64,000 nt of DNA from Flaccisagitta enflata (Eukaryota > Chaetognatha > Sagittoidea > Aphragmophora), in the NCBI GenBank assembly GCA_965153355.1, contig OZ231126.1, positions 69,192,001 to 69,256,000 on the forward strand, in the 5' to 3' direction. Position numbers and translations under genes: made by a program. The notes under the pieces are model-generated. The model saw only the letters and a program-made list of their open reading frames with translations. It was not told the DNA's origin and did no database searches. Position 1 is the first letter of the stretch, and every line of letters starts with the position of its first letter. Positions 37,091 through 50,642 of the stretch are shown here, piece by piece.

Positions 37091-37673
37091 ACAGGGTGTG
37101 CAAAATTATCCGCAATTGCTTCATGGAAAGAAAACTATACTTAAAAGTGACCCAGCGCCATGAAATTTGGACCAGAGTGCCCTAGTTAGTTATATTAAAA
37201 GGTAAGATTGATTGCAGGTCTTTTCTGTAACCCTTGTCTCTATAGGAGTCAAATGATTTAAAGCAAAGATTCTGATTTTGACAGGATTTTATTTCATAAG
37301 CAAAATAGGCTATAAGATCTTAGATTTTTGTATTTGTGACTTCTCAATAAAGGTTTTCTTTGTGTGGCACATATTATGCTGAGGGAGGTAAATTATATCA
37401 ACAGGAATAGAGCTCATTAGAGCAAATAAACTAGGCCTATAGCGTAAGAAAAACTAATAACAGAATTTCAGATTATTTTAAAAAATCTTTTCTAAGAAGT
37501 TTTATTAGAGTAAAATCTACCTGAAAAGTTTTATTACTAACTTTGTGAATTTTAATTATGAATACTAAAAAATATACCTTTTCATATATACTCCTTATGC
37601 TTTCATAAATCAATACCTTCTAAGGTTTTTTGGAAAAGTAAGTGCCAATTGCGGATAATTTCGCACACCCTGT
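37091..37673. mobile_element. Mariner/Tc1-type MITE, 583 bp
   Basis: ACAGGGTGTGCAAAATTATC at the left and its inverse (GATAATTTCGCACACCCTGT) at the right, extended by CGCAATTG, form 28-bp inverted ends flanked by TA (37089-37090, 37674-37675). ACAGGGTG-type ends are typical of mariner elements. No transposase frame is visible. Confidence 0.85.
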
Positions 37674-37675
37674 TA

Positions 37676-37762
37676 GTGCAGCGGCGTCCGGCGTCCGGTG
37701 TCCGGCGTCCGGTGTCCGGCGTCCGGCGTCCGGCGTCCGGCGTCCGGCGTCCGGCGTCGGCT
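37676..37762. repeat. (CGTCCGG)n 7-bp minisatellite
   Basis: About 11 units of GTCCGGC with TGTCCGG variants, beginning right at the TA of the preceding MITE. Confidence 0.93.
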
Positions 37763-37804
37763 AAAACGCGTAGACGGCATGGTGCAACAGCAACAATTTA
37801 TATA

Positions 37805-37981
37805 CAGTTGAACCCCGCTCTAACGGACCCGCCACCAACGGCATTCCGCCTATAATAAATACAAATTCATGGTCCCTTCAAGTTAATTTTTTTAATTTTC
37901 TTTGTTGGCAATAACAGAAGTCCGCCTTTAATAGAAGAACATTGTTGGTCCCCTGAAATCCGTTAGAGCGGGGTTCAACTG
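37805..37981. mobile_element. pogo/Tigger-like MITE, 177 bp
   Basis: A perfect inverted repeat of at least 23 bp starting CAGTTGAACCCCGCTCTAAC, with TA on both sides (37803-37804, 37982-37983). Confidence 0.92.
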
Positions 37982-38342
37982 TATGACCTGGACCTAGAAT
38001 TTTAGAACGTCACTGAACGTGTACCTAATCCCACAAAAATAAAAGAATAACCTTCCAAAATTAATATATATACTGATGAATCATATCCGTTTCTATGAAC
38101 TCTTAACCTCGGCAGCAGCAGCAGCAGTCTCCAACGTTGATTAAAACGTAACAGAGCACATGACTTTGATTATGATCCTGGTATCTATCCACGTAATGAA
38201 ATGCGTTTGGAGTACTTTAGCTTGATGATTACTTAAATTCTCTCTTTTGTACTTATGTACTTTTTGTGTATCCGAATGTCTGTCTGTCTTTGAGTCATAC
38301 ACTTACACATAGGAAAAGGTGAACGGGCCGAGTAACAAAGCC

Positions 38343-38350
38343 GAGAGAGA

Positions 38351-38421
<71 letters not shown>

Positions 38422-38478
38422 AGAGAGACAGAGACAGAGACAGAGACAGAGACAGACAGACAGACAGAGACAGAGATG
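38343..38478. repeat. (GA)n / GACA compound microsatellite
   Basis: GA grades to GAGACA and then GACA units. Confidence 0.95.
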
Positions 38479-38779
38479 GGAAAGAAGAATGAATAGATGG
38501 TCAATTGAAAGGAAGATATTTAAATAGGTAGATAGTTACGATTATAGTTAAAATAAGACATTTTTTCCTCAGCAGACAACATCTTTCAAGGATCCAGTAT
38601 AATGCCGCTTCAAAATTTAAAAGCGTCCAGACAGCTCAGTTTAAAATCGCCGCCGCGGAGCGGACTTTGATTTTAACGGGACATGGGATCTTGACCGAAA
38701 ATGCCACTGATGCCCAAAACGAGGCTGTCGAAATTGTTGCTTGAAGTAAAGGTGTTTTATTCAAAAACATTACTCTCTT

Positions 38780-39030
38780 TTATTCGATATCGGAAATTCG
38801 CACTATGAGTTGCACACGCTTGAAAACTGGACCAATCAGGAAATATTTCAAAGATTTTAAAAACATAAGAAATATGAGGTATCTAATCAAATTTTTTTTT
38901 TGTATCAAGACTTTGCACTATAGGTTGCACATTTTCAAGAACATAAAAAATGAAGTATTGATTTAAAAAAAAATCATTTGATATCAGAACTTTGCACTAT
39001 GAGTTGCACACGCTTGCAAAGCAGACATTT
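38780..39030. repeat. Dispersed ~35-bp motif, three copies
   Basis: Copies of ACTTTGCACTATGAGTTGCA (variants GAAATTCGCACTATG, GACTTTGCACTATAGG) followed by CACGCTTG or CATTTTCAAG lie near 38799, 38921 and 38990. Confidence 0.7.
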
Positions 39031-39233
39031 AAGAAAATATTTAGGAAACTGGAAAAATAAAAATAGAAATAAATATAAAGTATTAATTCAAAAAACTTTC
39101 ATGATATTCAAAAACTTTAAATCAAGAGATATGCTTAATTATATATATCCTTCTTAAGAAAATATACCATTCTTCTTCTTACAATGAATAAAGAACATTG
39201 ATCTTTTTTCAGCATTTGTTTAGGCTGTGATTA
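39031..39233. other. Unassigned AT-rich spacer
   Basis: Nothing recognised. Confidence 0.4.
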
Positions 39234-39436
39234 AAACAAGGCCGGATACACGTCTACCAAAGTTGCGTGCGGATGGGCAGGGGCCATATTTGAGGTCACC
39301 AGACCATTTGAGCAGGAGTAGTAAGGTCAAAGAAATAAAATCATAAAAAAAAGTAAAGTGTGACCAACCAACCGACCGACCGACCGACTGACCGATGGAC
39401 AAAGCGGGTTGTACAGTCGCGTGCACGCGACTAAAA
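39234..39436 (-). mobile_element. Family A element
   Basis: AAACAAGGCCGGATACACG at one end, GGGCAGGGGCC, AGTAAAGTGTGACC, (CCGA)n core and hairpin AGTCGCGTGCACGCGACTAAAAA at the other. Confidence 0.88.
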
Positions 39437-39835
39437 ACATTTTTACAAACTAATGGTTAAAGATCAAATTTTGTGAAGTAAAACTATAACTATTGTTTTT
39501 TGATAATCAACAAAATTTTTCCGGCTACATAAATGATCTCTGGCAAAAAAATACTAAAAAAAAACCTCATTTTTTTATCATTTTAAAGGTTTTTGTGCTC
39601 TGTTCTCACTAAAACGCTAATTGAAAAATTAGAAAGAATAAATATTCTAATAATCATTAAAAATCACAATAATTTCCGAAAGTTTTAAAAGCTTTAAAAT
39701 GATTTTATGCAAAAAAATGCTTAAAATGACCTTTTTTACCTAGTAAATGCAATAAATTTTTTTTTGGTGTTTTTTTTTTTAACTAAAATGAAGTCAAATT
39801 GCTATTCTATAGGTTTTGTCTCAGATTTTCCCACT
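39437..39835. other. Unassigned AT-rich sequence
   Basis: Runs of A and T; no gene or element seen. Confidence 0.4.
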
Positions 39836-39839
39836 CCGT

Positions 39840-40215
39840 GACCAAAGTGCGGCGGTGGCGGCGACGATAGCGGTGGCGGCGGCGGCGGCGGCAACGGTGG
39901 TGAGGGGAGGATGATGTTTGCAGCAGTGTGGTGGCGATTGATGGCGTCAGCTGAATAGGCATTGCAAGTTGTCATGTTGATTTTGATGGTGGTGATTGTG
40001 ATGGTGATAGCAGAGACATTAGTAGTTGTGGCGGTGGCGATGGAGGCGGTGGCCACAATGGCGGTGGCAACGATGCTGAAGGGAGGATGATGTTTACCGC
40101 AGTTGATGTGGTGGTAATTGATGGTCGCGGCTGAAGGAACATTGCCAGGTGTGATATTGATTGTGATGGTGGTGATTATGATGGCCGATGGTAGTGGAAG
40201 AGACATGAGTAATTG
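39840..40215. repeat. GGTGGCGG-rich minisatellite with ~175-bp duplicated unit
   Basis: GGAGGATGATGTTTGCAGCAG...TTGATGGTGGTGATTGTGATGG (about 39906-40005) recurs as GGAGGATGATGTTTACCGCAG...TTGTGATGGTGGTGATTATGATGG (about 40082-40182). Confidence 0.8.
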
Positions 40216-40324
40216 GTGGACTGGTGGTGTCTGTGAAGGAAACGAGGACGACGATGATGACGACAATGACCACATCAACGACCATAGGAGCATGTGGAAA
40301 CATAAATCACGAGCATTTGAAATA

Positions 40325-40503
40325 AACAAGGCCGGATACACGGCAATCCAGTCGCGGACGGTTGGGCAGGAGCAGTAATGCAAAAACCGCTCGGAATTCA
40401 AAAATGTGACGGACGGACGGACCGACCGACGGACCGACGGACGGACCTACCGACCTACCGACCGACACGGCAAGGTGTAGAGTCGCGTGTCCGCGATTAA
40501 AAA
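40325..40503 (-). mobile_element. Family A variant (GGACAC hairpin)
   Basis: ACAAGGCCGGATACACGGC end, GGGCAGGAGCAGTAATGC, GACGGACGGACC core and AGTCGCGTGTCCGCGATTAAAAA hairpin. It shares its body with the fragment at 47473. Confidence 0.85.
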
Positions 40504-40745
40504 GAACAGAGGTGTTAAAGTACGTGTTAGTGACAATGTGACCTAACGCGGCTGATAGAATAAGGTTCATTTTTTTGGATTCGTGCAACCATTATGTGTG
40601 AATGTTTGATCTTGAATGCAAATGTGCTTGCGCAACCGCGCATGCGCCCGTTTTTACGCACAGGTGAAATGAGGGCCGAGCAGGTGGCTTTCAGAGTAGC
40701 TTTTGGGATTATACCAGCTGTGTATCAAATTGAGCGTGCAGTGGG

Positions 40746-40930
<185 letters not shown>

Positions 40931-41099
40931 AAGACAAAAAGGCAGAGACAGAGACGCCATTCTGTTTGTCTGTTTCATTTGTCTGTCTGTCTGTCTTTGT
41001 GTTTGGCAGAATGTTTACACGATGTGTACGTATTCAAAACTATTCATGAGTTACACGCGCACACGCAACGAGATAGATGAGGTATGACATTCAGCTCAT

Positions 41100-41765
41100 T
41101 TTTCATTTTTGTGGATCGCAGCGAAGCAAGATCCACCTATCCCTGGTTTGTTTTTTTTATTATTTTTATTTTGCGTGCTCACCTTTTCTTTTTCTTCTAT
41201 CTTCTTTATTCTGTATTTTCTTTTCATCTCAAGATTGCGTGCTCACCTTAATTTTTAGTTCATGTTAGTCTTTTTTCTCACTAGATGTCTCCACATCTCT
41301 CTTTGTAATCTTTTGGTTTTTTTTTCATCCCTGCCTTGTCTATTCTTTCATCTATCATATTCTGTAATTTTTTTCATTTTTTTTAATCCTAAAAATGTGT
41401 CCTCACGTTAGTCTTTTGTTGTGTTATTTTTTCTTTCAAGATGTCTCCACATATATCTTTGTAAGTCTTGTTTTTTGTATTCTCACTTAATTTTCTCATC
41501 TTTCATATTCTGTAATTGTGGATCGCCAGATTCACTTAATTCTAGGAAAGTTTTTTTTGTCCTTATTTTTTTTTCTCATCGATTTTGTAATTTTTTTTCA
41601 TCATATGAAAAAGTGAAAGTGAAAAATGTGAAAAATGCAAAAAAGAAGATGAAAAAATGAAAAATAAAAAATAAAAAATAAAAAATAAATAGTGAAAAAT
41701 GAAAAATAGAAATGAAATCAAATAACACATCACGATCCACAGTATTGGCGACAGCCACTGGTTCT
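41100..41765. repeat. Degenerate T-rich repeats with GTGGATCGC motifs
   Basis: GTGGATCGCAGCGAAGCAAGATCCAC (hairpin-like) at about 41111 and GTGGATCGCCAGATTC at 41518. AGATGTCTCCACAT recurs at 41283 and 41439 and TCTTTCATATTCTGTAATT-like blocks recur, so the region is an old duplicated repeat. Confidence 0.5.
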
Positions 41766-41944
41766 TTTCTTTTGGGGGAATTTTTTTTCTTATTCTTCAT
41801 CTTTTTTTTCATTGGTGTGTGCCTAAGGGAGATAAATCTCAGTGGTCTCGTTCTTTCCTTCTGTCGATGCTCAAATCGCGAAAAGCGGCAAAAAAGTCCA
41901 GATGCCAGTTCTTGTAAAAGGTCTTGACCCAACCCAGTCACACT

Positions 41945-41945
<1 letters not shown>

Positions 41946-42002
<57 letters not shown>
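41946..42002. repeat. (CT)n microsatellite
   Basis: About 25 CT units. Confidence 0.95.
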
Positions 42003-42005
<3 letters not shown>

Positions 42006-42106
42006 TCTCTTGGATGAGCCCAGGAGAAGAAGCAATAGAAAAAGGCTTTTTTCCCCAGAAACGCAAAAGAAATGAAAAAGGTCGGCAGAGGCCAGAACCT
42101 TTACAA

Positions 42107-42400
<294 letters not shown>

Positions 42401-42777
42401 GCAGACGGGCGAACAGAAAGACTTTTTTAAAACAACAAGGACAAATGATAATCATGACTGAGGCTAAGTTATGAAAAAATAATTTGCATAATGTAGTAGA
42501 GATCTTTTAGTAGTCTGCTCCGAATGAATGACATCGTTGTGTAGACTGAATTAAGTGAATTTTAAATCTTTTAGGTTGAGTGATGTTTTTCTACACATTA
42601 TGTTCAAGCTCATTCGTTTTTTTCTTGAGCTTAAGCGGAAAGGCATAAACAATTTCTTACAAAATGGTCAGATTCATTTATGGTTAATGATAATTCAGAA
42701 AGCCACCCGCCAGGTGGAATTTGAATTACTGCCGTCGCCTTCAACGCGTCTGCTGATGACCACAGTCAACATGGGTG
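42401..42777. other. Unassigned sequence
   Basis: Nothing recognised. Confidence 0.4.
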
Positions 42778-42785
42778 ATGGTCAG

Positions 42786-43092
42786 TAGGGTGGTCATGAA
42801 ATAGGGTCAAATTTAAAAAAATGATATACTCTAGTTTTTTGCATTAATGTACCAAAAAAGAAGGTTTTCCCACAAGCAGAGGTCTGAATTTGAAGATTAA
42901 ACCATGTCGGCAAAACTATGGGCTTCCTATGGCAAAAAAAAAGTCCCCATAGTAAGCCTATGGTTTTGCCGACAAGGTTTTTTGTTTGATTACACACCCC
43001 AACTTATGAGAAATCCCTCTTTTATTGGATATTTGTGCAAAGGGCCTAAGTATATCAATTTATGAAATTTGACCCATTTCCCGACCACCCTA
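42786..43092. mobile_element. hAT-type MITE, 307 bp, with internal hairpin
   Basis: Inverted ends TAGGGTGGTC...GACCACCCTA, extended by GAAAT.GGGTCAAATTT, are flanked by the identical 8-bp sequence ATGGTCAG (42778-42785 and 43093-43100). Inside, TGTCGGCAAAACTATGGGCT pairs with AGCCTATGGTTTTGCCGACA. Confidence 0.88.
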
Positions 43093-43134
43093 ATGGTCAG
43101 GGCCGAGAATGGCTCTCTATCTCTGATGCCACCT

Positions 43135-44493
43135 TACCCTGTCTTCAAAAGCAACTGTAACCAGCAAAAGATGTATCATGCAATAACTATTCCTATGACA
43201 AAATTTGGATTTTTTCTATCTTAAAGCATATCAACTGCGGTTTCTTCATGCAAAATTTCATCACTTTTTGTCAAGTGCTTTAGCCTCTACTTAATTTTGA
43301 AAACTACCCAAATTTCCTCCGAATATTGCGAGTTTTATATAGGATAAAAAGAGTTAATCTATCTAACCTGGTGCAAATAGCAAAAAAATTGATTTTGAGT
43401 ATCTGTATCGATCCCATACTAAATTATCTTTATTACTACAGGTTCATCAATCTGGATTGGGAAAAAGTATTAAGCTTTTACCCTCAGATGCGTTTTCTCA
43501 AGGACCTGGAATTAATTTTCCTTTATAGTACTATGTTTGACGTTTTTTGTGTCAAAATTTCATTGGTCTGTGTCAAATATCTTTTCCACAACATCATTTT
43601 GAAGTAAAACAAGTATTTATGGCTTAAGCTCAATTTATCCCTTTTTCATCAAAACTATTTTTCCTCATTTTTGATCAGTTTGTGCTACAAATGCTAAAAT
43701 AGTCGCAAATTTAAGACATTTTTTAAAATTCATTAAAATATCTTCAACTGACACAAATCTGACATTTGCCACTCAATCCAGTGAGAAATAAGAGCAAATC
43801 CAAGAAAAACAGTTTTGAGGAACTAAGGCTAATTTGAACTGTATCTGAAAAGGCTTGTTTTTCTTCAAATTGATGTTGTGGACAAAGTATTTAACTCAGA
43901 CCTATAAAATTTATATACAAAACGTCAAACATAGCACTATAAAAGAAAACAAATTCTAAACCAGTAAGGAGAAGCAGCTGAGAGCAAAAGCTTGACACTT
44001 TTTCCCAGTCCAGATTGATGACCCGGTAATATCATTTTCTTTCATATTATATATAATCATAAGATATTGTAATAAAAAAAGATTATTTTTTACTTTGAAA
44101 TGTTGTTGGAATATGAAAAATCAGGGATAAACTCAATAAAAACTTAAAAAATATATCAAATTGTCGGTTTTTCTTAGACCTGATATTGTCTCCTTCAAAA
44201 AACCTTCAATTTGAGACCAATCCCAGAATTTTAGCTCAAAGTGTTTAAAAGTTACATAGGTCTGAAGGCAAACGCCTCCATTTATGACTGAAATGGAAAG
44301 ATGTATCGCCAATATTGGTTTTCAACTTTAAAATGGTGCAGAAGCTAAACCACTTGATAAAAAGTGCTGAAATTTTGCATGAAGAAACCGCAGTTAATAT
44401 GCTTTAAGATAGAAAAAATCTGTATTTTGTCATGGGAATAGTTATTGCATAATAGATCTTTTGCTGGTTACAGTTGCTTTTGAAGACAGGGTA
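43135..44493. mobile_element. 1.36-kb near-palindromic (fold-back) element
   Basis: The outer ends TACCCTGTCTTC and GAAGACAGGGTA begin two arms. Matching inverted blocks include CAACTGTAACCAGCAAAAGA, GAAACCGCAGTT, TCATCAATCTGGA, GGGAAAAAGT and CTATGTTTGACGTTTT. Similarity extends inward to about 43680/43790, so little loop remains. The right arm has about 150 bp extra (44040-44200). No coding frame is convincing. It shares blocks with the MITE at 54347. Confidence 0.8.
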
Positions 44494-45005
44494 GCTACTA
44501 CCAGAACCTTCCAGATCTAGGTACTAAAACAGGTACTTTAGCTACTGAGTTAGGCATCTGGAATCTAACTACTTTTTTGACAATAATTTAGCTAGTTTTC
44601 GCTACAAATTAGGACAATTTGAATAAATTTCAGGGGCTAGAATCTAGGCTCAAGAGGGTTATCTATTGTCTGAAAGGGCAAAAATCTGGTCTCAGAGCTA
44701 TTTTGAGGCTAAAGAGTAAATGTTAAAGCTTAATAAACCTTATTCAAAATCTAAAATAGGCTATTCTGAGGCTTAGAATACCTTGGTAAGGCAGAAAAGA
44801 GCACAATTAGTATTGAGAACGGTTAAATCAAAAATGCAAGATGTAACTATCACAGATAGGATACATATACAGACTTTATGGAGAGGTGAACGTAGGAATA
44901 TTCACCATCATTTTGAAGAATATTGGCTCTTTACTGCTCCTGCCAAAAATGTGATTTGGTATAGTTAAATCCTTCTATGAATGCCCAGCCACCTTCAAAT
45001 TTTGA
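44494..45005. other. Unassigned sequence
   Basis: GCTACT/TAGCTA-rich words (TTTAGCTACTGAG, CATCTGGAATCTAACTAC) resemble those near 46560, suggesting an old repeat split by family C. Confidence 0.35.
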
Positions 45006-46140
<1,135 letters not shown>

Positions 46141-46185
46141 TTATCTATAGAATGGACAAAACAAGATCGCAAACATGGCACCATG

Positions 46186-46300
46186 GTTGCAGACGGTTGG
46201 ACAGCGGAAGTAATGCAAAAACTGCTTCTAATTCAGGATTGCGACAGATGGACCGATGGAGCTGCTGACCTACCAACTCACATAAGTCTGTGACTAAAGA
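46186..46300 (-). repeat. Degraded family A-variant fragment
   Basis: GGTTGCAGACGGTTGGACAG, AAGTAATGCAAAAACTGCTTC and GACAGATGGACCGATGG resemble the body of the copy at 40325. Confidence 0.5.
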
Positions 46301-47156
46301 TATGCAGGGTGCATATCTCGTAACAATAGTGGCGGATTTTCATCACACTTGGACCTGGTATAGCCAGATGTAACTGTACTAACCAACAGATCAACAGGTA
46401 GCAATCTTTACTTATAACTCATGTTTGAACAAAAGTCATTAGTATCTTGTTACCTTAAAGATTGAAAGAACGATGCATAATGGTTCAGAGTAAAAGAATG
46501 AGTTTTTTTTATCATGAATTCTAACCTATTTTTCCCTATCTAGAACAAAAAATAAACCTAGCTACTAATCTGGAATGTTCAAACAAAGTTTTAGCTACCA
46601 TCTGGAAGGCTGGAGCACTCCATCTGGAAGGCTGGAGCACTCCATCTGGAAGGCTGGAGCACTCTATCTGGAATTTTGAGCCCAGGACAGGTTGGCATCA
46701 GAGCTTACAATCTGTCCCGGTTAAATGTTATCCTAGGTATTTCAAAGAGACTGAGCCGCTCACTTGCGTACACTGATGATAAGCAAGTGGAGTGGGCGAC
46801 AGAGGAATGAAATGACAGATAATCATGACATAACTATGTGAAAATCATTTTGACAGCATCGAATCATCACATCAAATTCAAATATCCTTCATCACTAGGG
46901 AGTTCCAACGCTAGTACCATCAGCGAGCCTGATTTTGCTTTACTTTCTGCAAAAGAGAACGAAAAAGGGAGGAGGACGAGAGGAAATGAGGGTCGTCCAG
47001 TGGAAGACGGAAGCAATTGGTAAGCAGGTTTTAAGTTTTTTTTCAAAATTCCTTACACGTGATTTTTTTTCACGTGCATCCTAACAATGGAACACAATAG
47101 TTGATTGCGCGTACATTTTTTTTGCGTAGACGTATGGTTGTGTGGGGCGCTTACAC
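46301..47156. other. Unassigned sequence with 25-bp triplicate
   Basis: CATCTGGAAGGCTGGAGCAC occurs three times in tandem at about 46602-46672. The rest is unrecognised. Confidence 0.6.
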
Positions 47157-47157
47157 T

Positions 47158-47295
47158 GATTTGTTGTGTTGTGTTGTGTTGTGTTGTGTTGTGTTGTGTT
47201 GTGTTGTGTTGTGATGCGTTGTGTTGTGTTGTGTTGTGTTGTGTTGTGTTGTGTTGTGTTGTGTTGTGTTGTGTTGTGTTGTGTTGTGTTGTGTG
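47158..47295. repeat. (GTTGT)n pentanucleotide array
   Basis: About 27 TTGTG units with one GATGC interruption. Confidence 0.97.
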
Positions 47296-47472
47296 AGGCG
47301 ACTTCACAGGCGAAAAATTATCGATGAGAGAGTAAAAATCGATTATGGATATTCCGTGTGGTAAACGACAAGATCACAAGAATATGCGCACGCCATTTAG
47401 TCTATGTACAATGTATGTGTATTTGACAATGTGTGTATTGCGAAATTGCGAAGGCTTAATGTCAATTCATCA

Positions 47473-47622
47473 TTTTCAGTCGCGGACACGCGACTCTAAA
47501 ACTTCGCCGTGTCGGTCCGTTTGTCCGTCGGTAGGTCCGTCCATCCGTCTGTCCGTCCGTGCTTCCGTAACATATCCGAATTGCGAGCGGTTTATGCATT
47601 ACTGCCCTCGCCTAAACTGTCT
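47473..47622 (+). mobile_element. Family A variant, truncated
   Basis: TTTTCAGTCGCGGACACGCGACTC head, GGTCCGTTTGTCCGTC core and GAGCGGTTTATGCATTACTG; the tail is missing. An additional CTGCCCCTGCCC-rich family A-like tail ends at about 47915 (CCGTGTATGCGGCCTTATTT). Confidence 0.75.
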
Positions 47623-47964
47623 GTGTGGGAAAGATTTAGCTATTGTTTTATTTTACTGCAATAGACCCGACAAAAATGGAACACTAATCCTAAACGGTTT
47701 TTTTTTCTTTTTTGACAAGTTGCTGGCTAAGCGACTCTATAAGAGGGTGTGTCCCTACGTCTGTCAGTAATAAGAGATTTTGGATGACGCAATATCGACT
47801 GCCCCTGCCCAGCCACATCACAGTCCCTGCCATGCCTCATGCCGGACCTGCCCACCCGCATTACTGCCCCTGCCCAAAACTAGTAACTACCTACTATCCG
47901 TGTATGCGGCCTTATTTCCTCTTTTTTTTTTATCGGCTCGTTTGTTCGTCCTAACAATGATGTA

Positions 47965-48336
47965 CAGTCGAGCTTCACTAGAATGCATGCCAAGGGACTG
48001 GGCAAAATTATTCCTTTTAGTGAAGCTGCCTTACATCCAACATAAAAAAAAGCTGTATGCACTCCCCCTTTGTCGTGAACAGGTGGGCAGGTCGAAACCA
48101 CTCATTGTGCTTTGCTTGGATTTAGATTAGTTGAAACCTTTGATGTTGAGACTCAAAGGAATCTTCATCAACATTCTTTAACCTGACTCAATTGAAACGA
48201 TCTTACAAATCTAAGACGGGGCGACTGACTGACCGGCCAACCGACCAACAAAGCAAGTTCTAGATTGGAGTTCTAAATGGAATTGTAAATTGTATGGCTT
48301 ATAGGCGGGCATGCCTTATAAGCGGATGCTCCACTG
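47965..48336. mobile_element. Possible pogo-like MITE with internal insertion
   Basis: CAGTCGAGCTTCACTAGAAT at the left and the inverse of CTTATAAGCGGATGCTCCACTG at the right are flanked by TA (47963-47964, 48337-48338). The inverted ends match only partly. A GACCGGCCAACCGACC family A-like core sits inside. Confidence 0.5.
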
Positions 48337-48589
48337 TATTATCATCCCGCAGACAAAGGATGAACTAATTTATCTGGGGATATATCGCATATGTCGTATA
48401 TGACTCATTAGAAAACGTACAACCACCAGCAAAAAAGAGAGCGGTTTTTCCCCCTCTCTCTCTCTTAATCTTATTCGGTATTCCATTCGTGGTTTGTGTG
48501 TTATTCACAAGGAGTCTCTGCCTAGTACGTGTTTCTAGCAATCAAGAACCTTGTTTGTCATTGCGTTGTCAATGTTTACCAGTAAGTCT

Positions 48590-49195
48590 TCTCATCGTCG
48601 CAGTCGCTATCGTCGTCATCGTCGTTGTTATCGTCGTCGTTGTTGTCTTTGTCGTTTGGGTTGATCCAGACTTCCTTGTCCCCGTTGACGTCGTCGTCAC
48701 CGTTGTTGATCTTATTGTTGCTGTTGTTGTCGTCGTCGTTAATGTCGTTGTTTTTAGTCGCGTGCTACGCGACTCTACACCCCGCTATGTCAGTCCGTCG
48801 GTCGGTCGGTCGGTCGGTCGGTGGTCCCCTTTTACTTTTTTGGCGTTTCTGAGCTTTTTGGGCCAACCGCTCCTGCCTAGATGCTCTAATGACCTTCTCC
48901 AGCACTGCCCCTGCCCACCTGCACGCGACTGTGGTAGCCGTGTATCCGGCCTTGTTGTCTTCATCGTCGTCTTTGTCGTTCAGGTTGATCCAGAATTCCT
49001 TGTCCCCGTTGACGTCGTCGTAGTTGTTGTTGTTCTTATTGTTGTTGTCGTTGTTTTGTTGTTGTTGTTGTCGTCGTCGTTGATGTCGTTTTTTTCGTCT
49101 TCATCGTCGTCGTTGTCGTCTCCATCGTTTTCGTCTTCATCGTCGTCATTGTCGTCTTCATCGTCTTCGTCGTTGTCGTCCTTGTCACGGTTTTC
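48590..49195. repeat. GTC/GTT trinucleotide-rich region with duplicated ~130-bp unit
   Basis: TTGGGTTGATCCAGACTTCCTTGTCCCCGTTGACGTCG (48655) recurs as TTCAGGTTGATCCAGAATTC... (48978). Units are GTCGTC, GTTGTT and ATCGTC. A family A element sits between the copies. Confidence 0.85.
48753..48956 (+). mobile_element. Family A element in a GTT/GTC repeat, with a near-paralogous empty site
   Basis: Left flank AATGTCGTTGTT, element TTTAGTCGCG...CGGCCTTGTT, right flank GTCTTCATCGTCGTC. The second repeat unit has GATGTCGTTTTTTTCGTCTTCATCG at about 49080 without the element, which supports the element ends and insertion into a T/GTT-rich site. Confidence 0.88.
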
Positions 49196-49334
49196 TTGTT
49201 CCTAACGCCTTTTGCATCTGATGAAATCCTATTTCAAATATGCGTCCTCACGTAACGAGGAGACCGCACCCCCTTTACCCACCCATGAAGAGAGACCGAT
49301 AGGATTGAGACAGAGAATGGCATGGCGCAGAGAG

Positions 49335-49655
<321 letters not shown>

Positions 49656-49790
49656 GGCAGATAAAAGGACTGAGGCATTCAGGCAGACAGAAATGGGAAA
49701 AGATACGCAACCAGCCACGAAATACATGACTGTTAGATGAGCGTAAGAAAAGTTTTCAGTCACTTGTTTACTGCACGACAGACTTGGATG

Positions 49791-49827
<37 letters not shown>

Positions 49828-49875
49828 TTGTTTTTGTTTTTGTTTTTGTTTTTGTTTTTGTTTTTGTTTTTGTTT

Positions 49876-49907
<32 letters not shown>

Positions 49908-49949
49908 CTTTTGCTGCTGTTGCTACTTTTGTTGTTGTTGTTGCTGCTT

Positions 49950-50032
<83 letters not shown>

Positions 50033-50072
50033 GGTTTTGGTGTAGCTTTTGTTGTTGTTGTTGTTTTGCTTT
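49791..50072. repeat. (GTT)n / (GTTTTT)n array
   Basis: GTT units, then about ten GTTTTT hexamers (49824-49880), then GTT again with GCTTTT steps to about 50072. Confidence 0.97.
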
Positions 50073-50642
50073 TGTCTTAGGTTTGTCGGTTGGTAATGTT
50101 GTAGTCATTCATTTTTACCCAGTAGAAAAATCGATCAAACAGTTCCATTGTAGTGTCCAGAATATGTGGGAGTGTACCATCACTAAAAATTTGCATGGAA
50201 ACCTCGTAGGGAAGACTTTAACAGTGTGAAATGTATCAATATGCAACAAAAAACAGACGTTTTCTGAGAAAATTCTCTTTCATCACTGATAAGACCCCAC
50301 GGAAAACTCTTAATTTGCATAGAAAATGACAAATTCAAAAAACTAAAAACATGGCCCTTGTCAAAAGACACATAGGAAGGAAGCCATATTCTTAGAAATG
50401 CAAAAAAGTCTGCCTGGAAGCAGATTAAGAATTTTCCGTGGGTCCCTCTTAAAAATTTTATCACTCGGTTTTCAGTAAAACAATTCTTTAATCCATATCT
50501 AAGCCTATTGATGTAGTTGTTGTCCCAAACCAGCACAAGGAAGCAATATTGTGAACAAAAACTAAATTTTTAGTATGTTAAACTAACTGGCAAGAAAATC
50601 GCGTCCTCAAAAGAAGCGTGTCTTATGGCTTTTCTTATAATC
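50073..50642. other. Unassigned sequence
   Basis: Nothing recognised. Confidence 0.4.

Noticed and set aside
48489-49205. 238-residue plus-strand frame
   Set aside because: It runs through GTC/GTT repeats and a family A element and lacks domain motifs.
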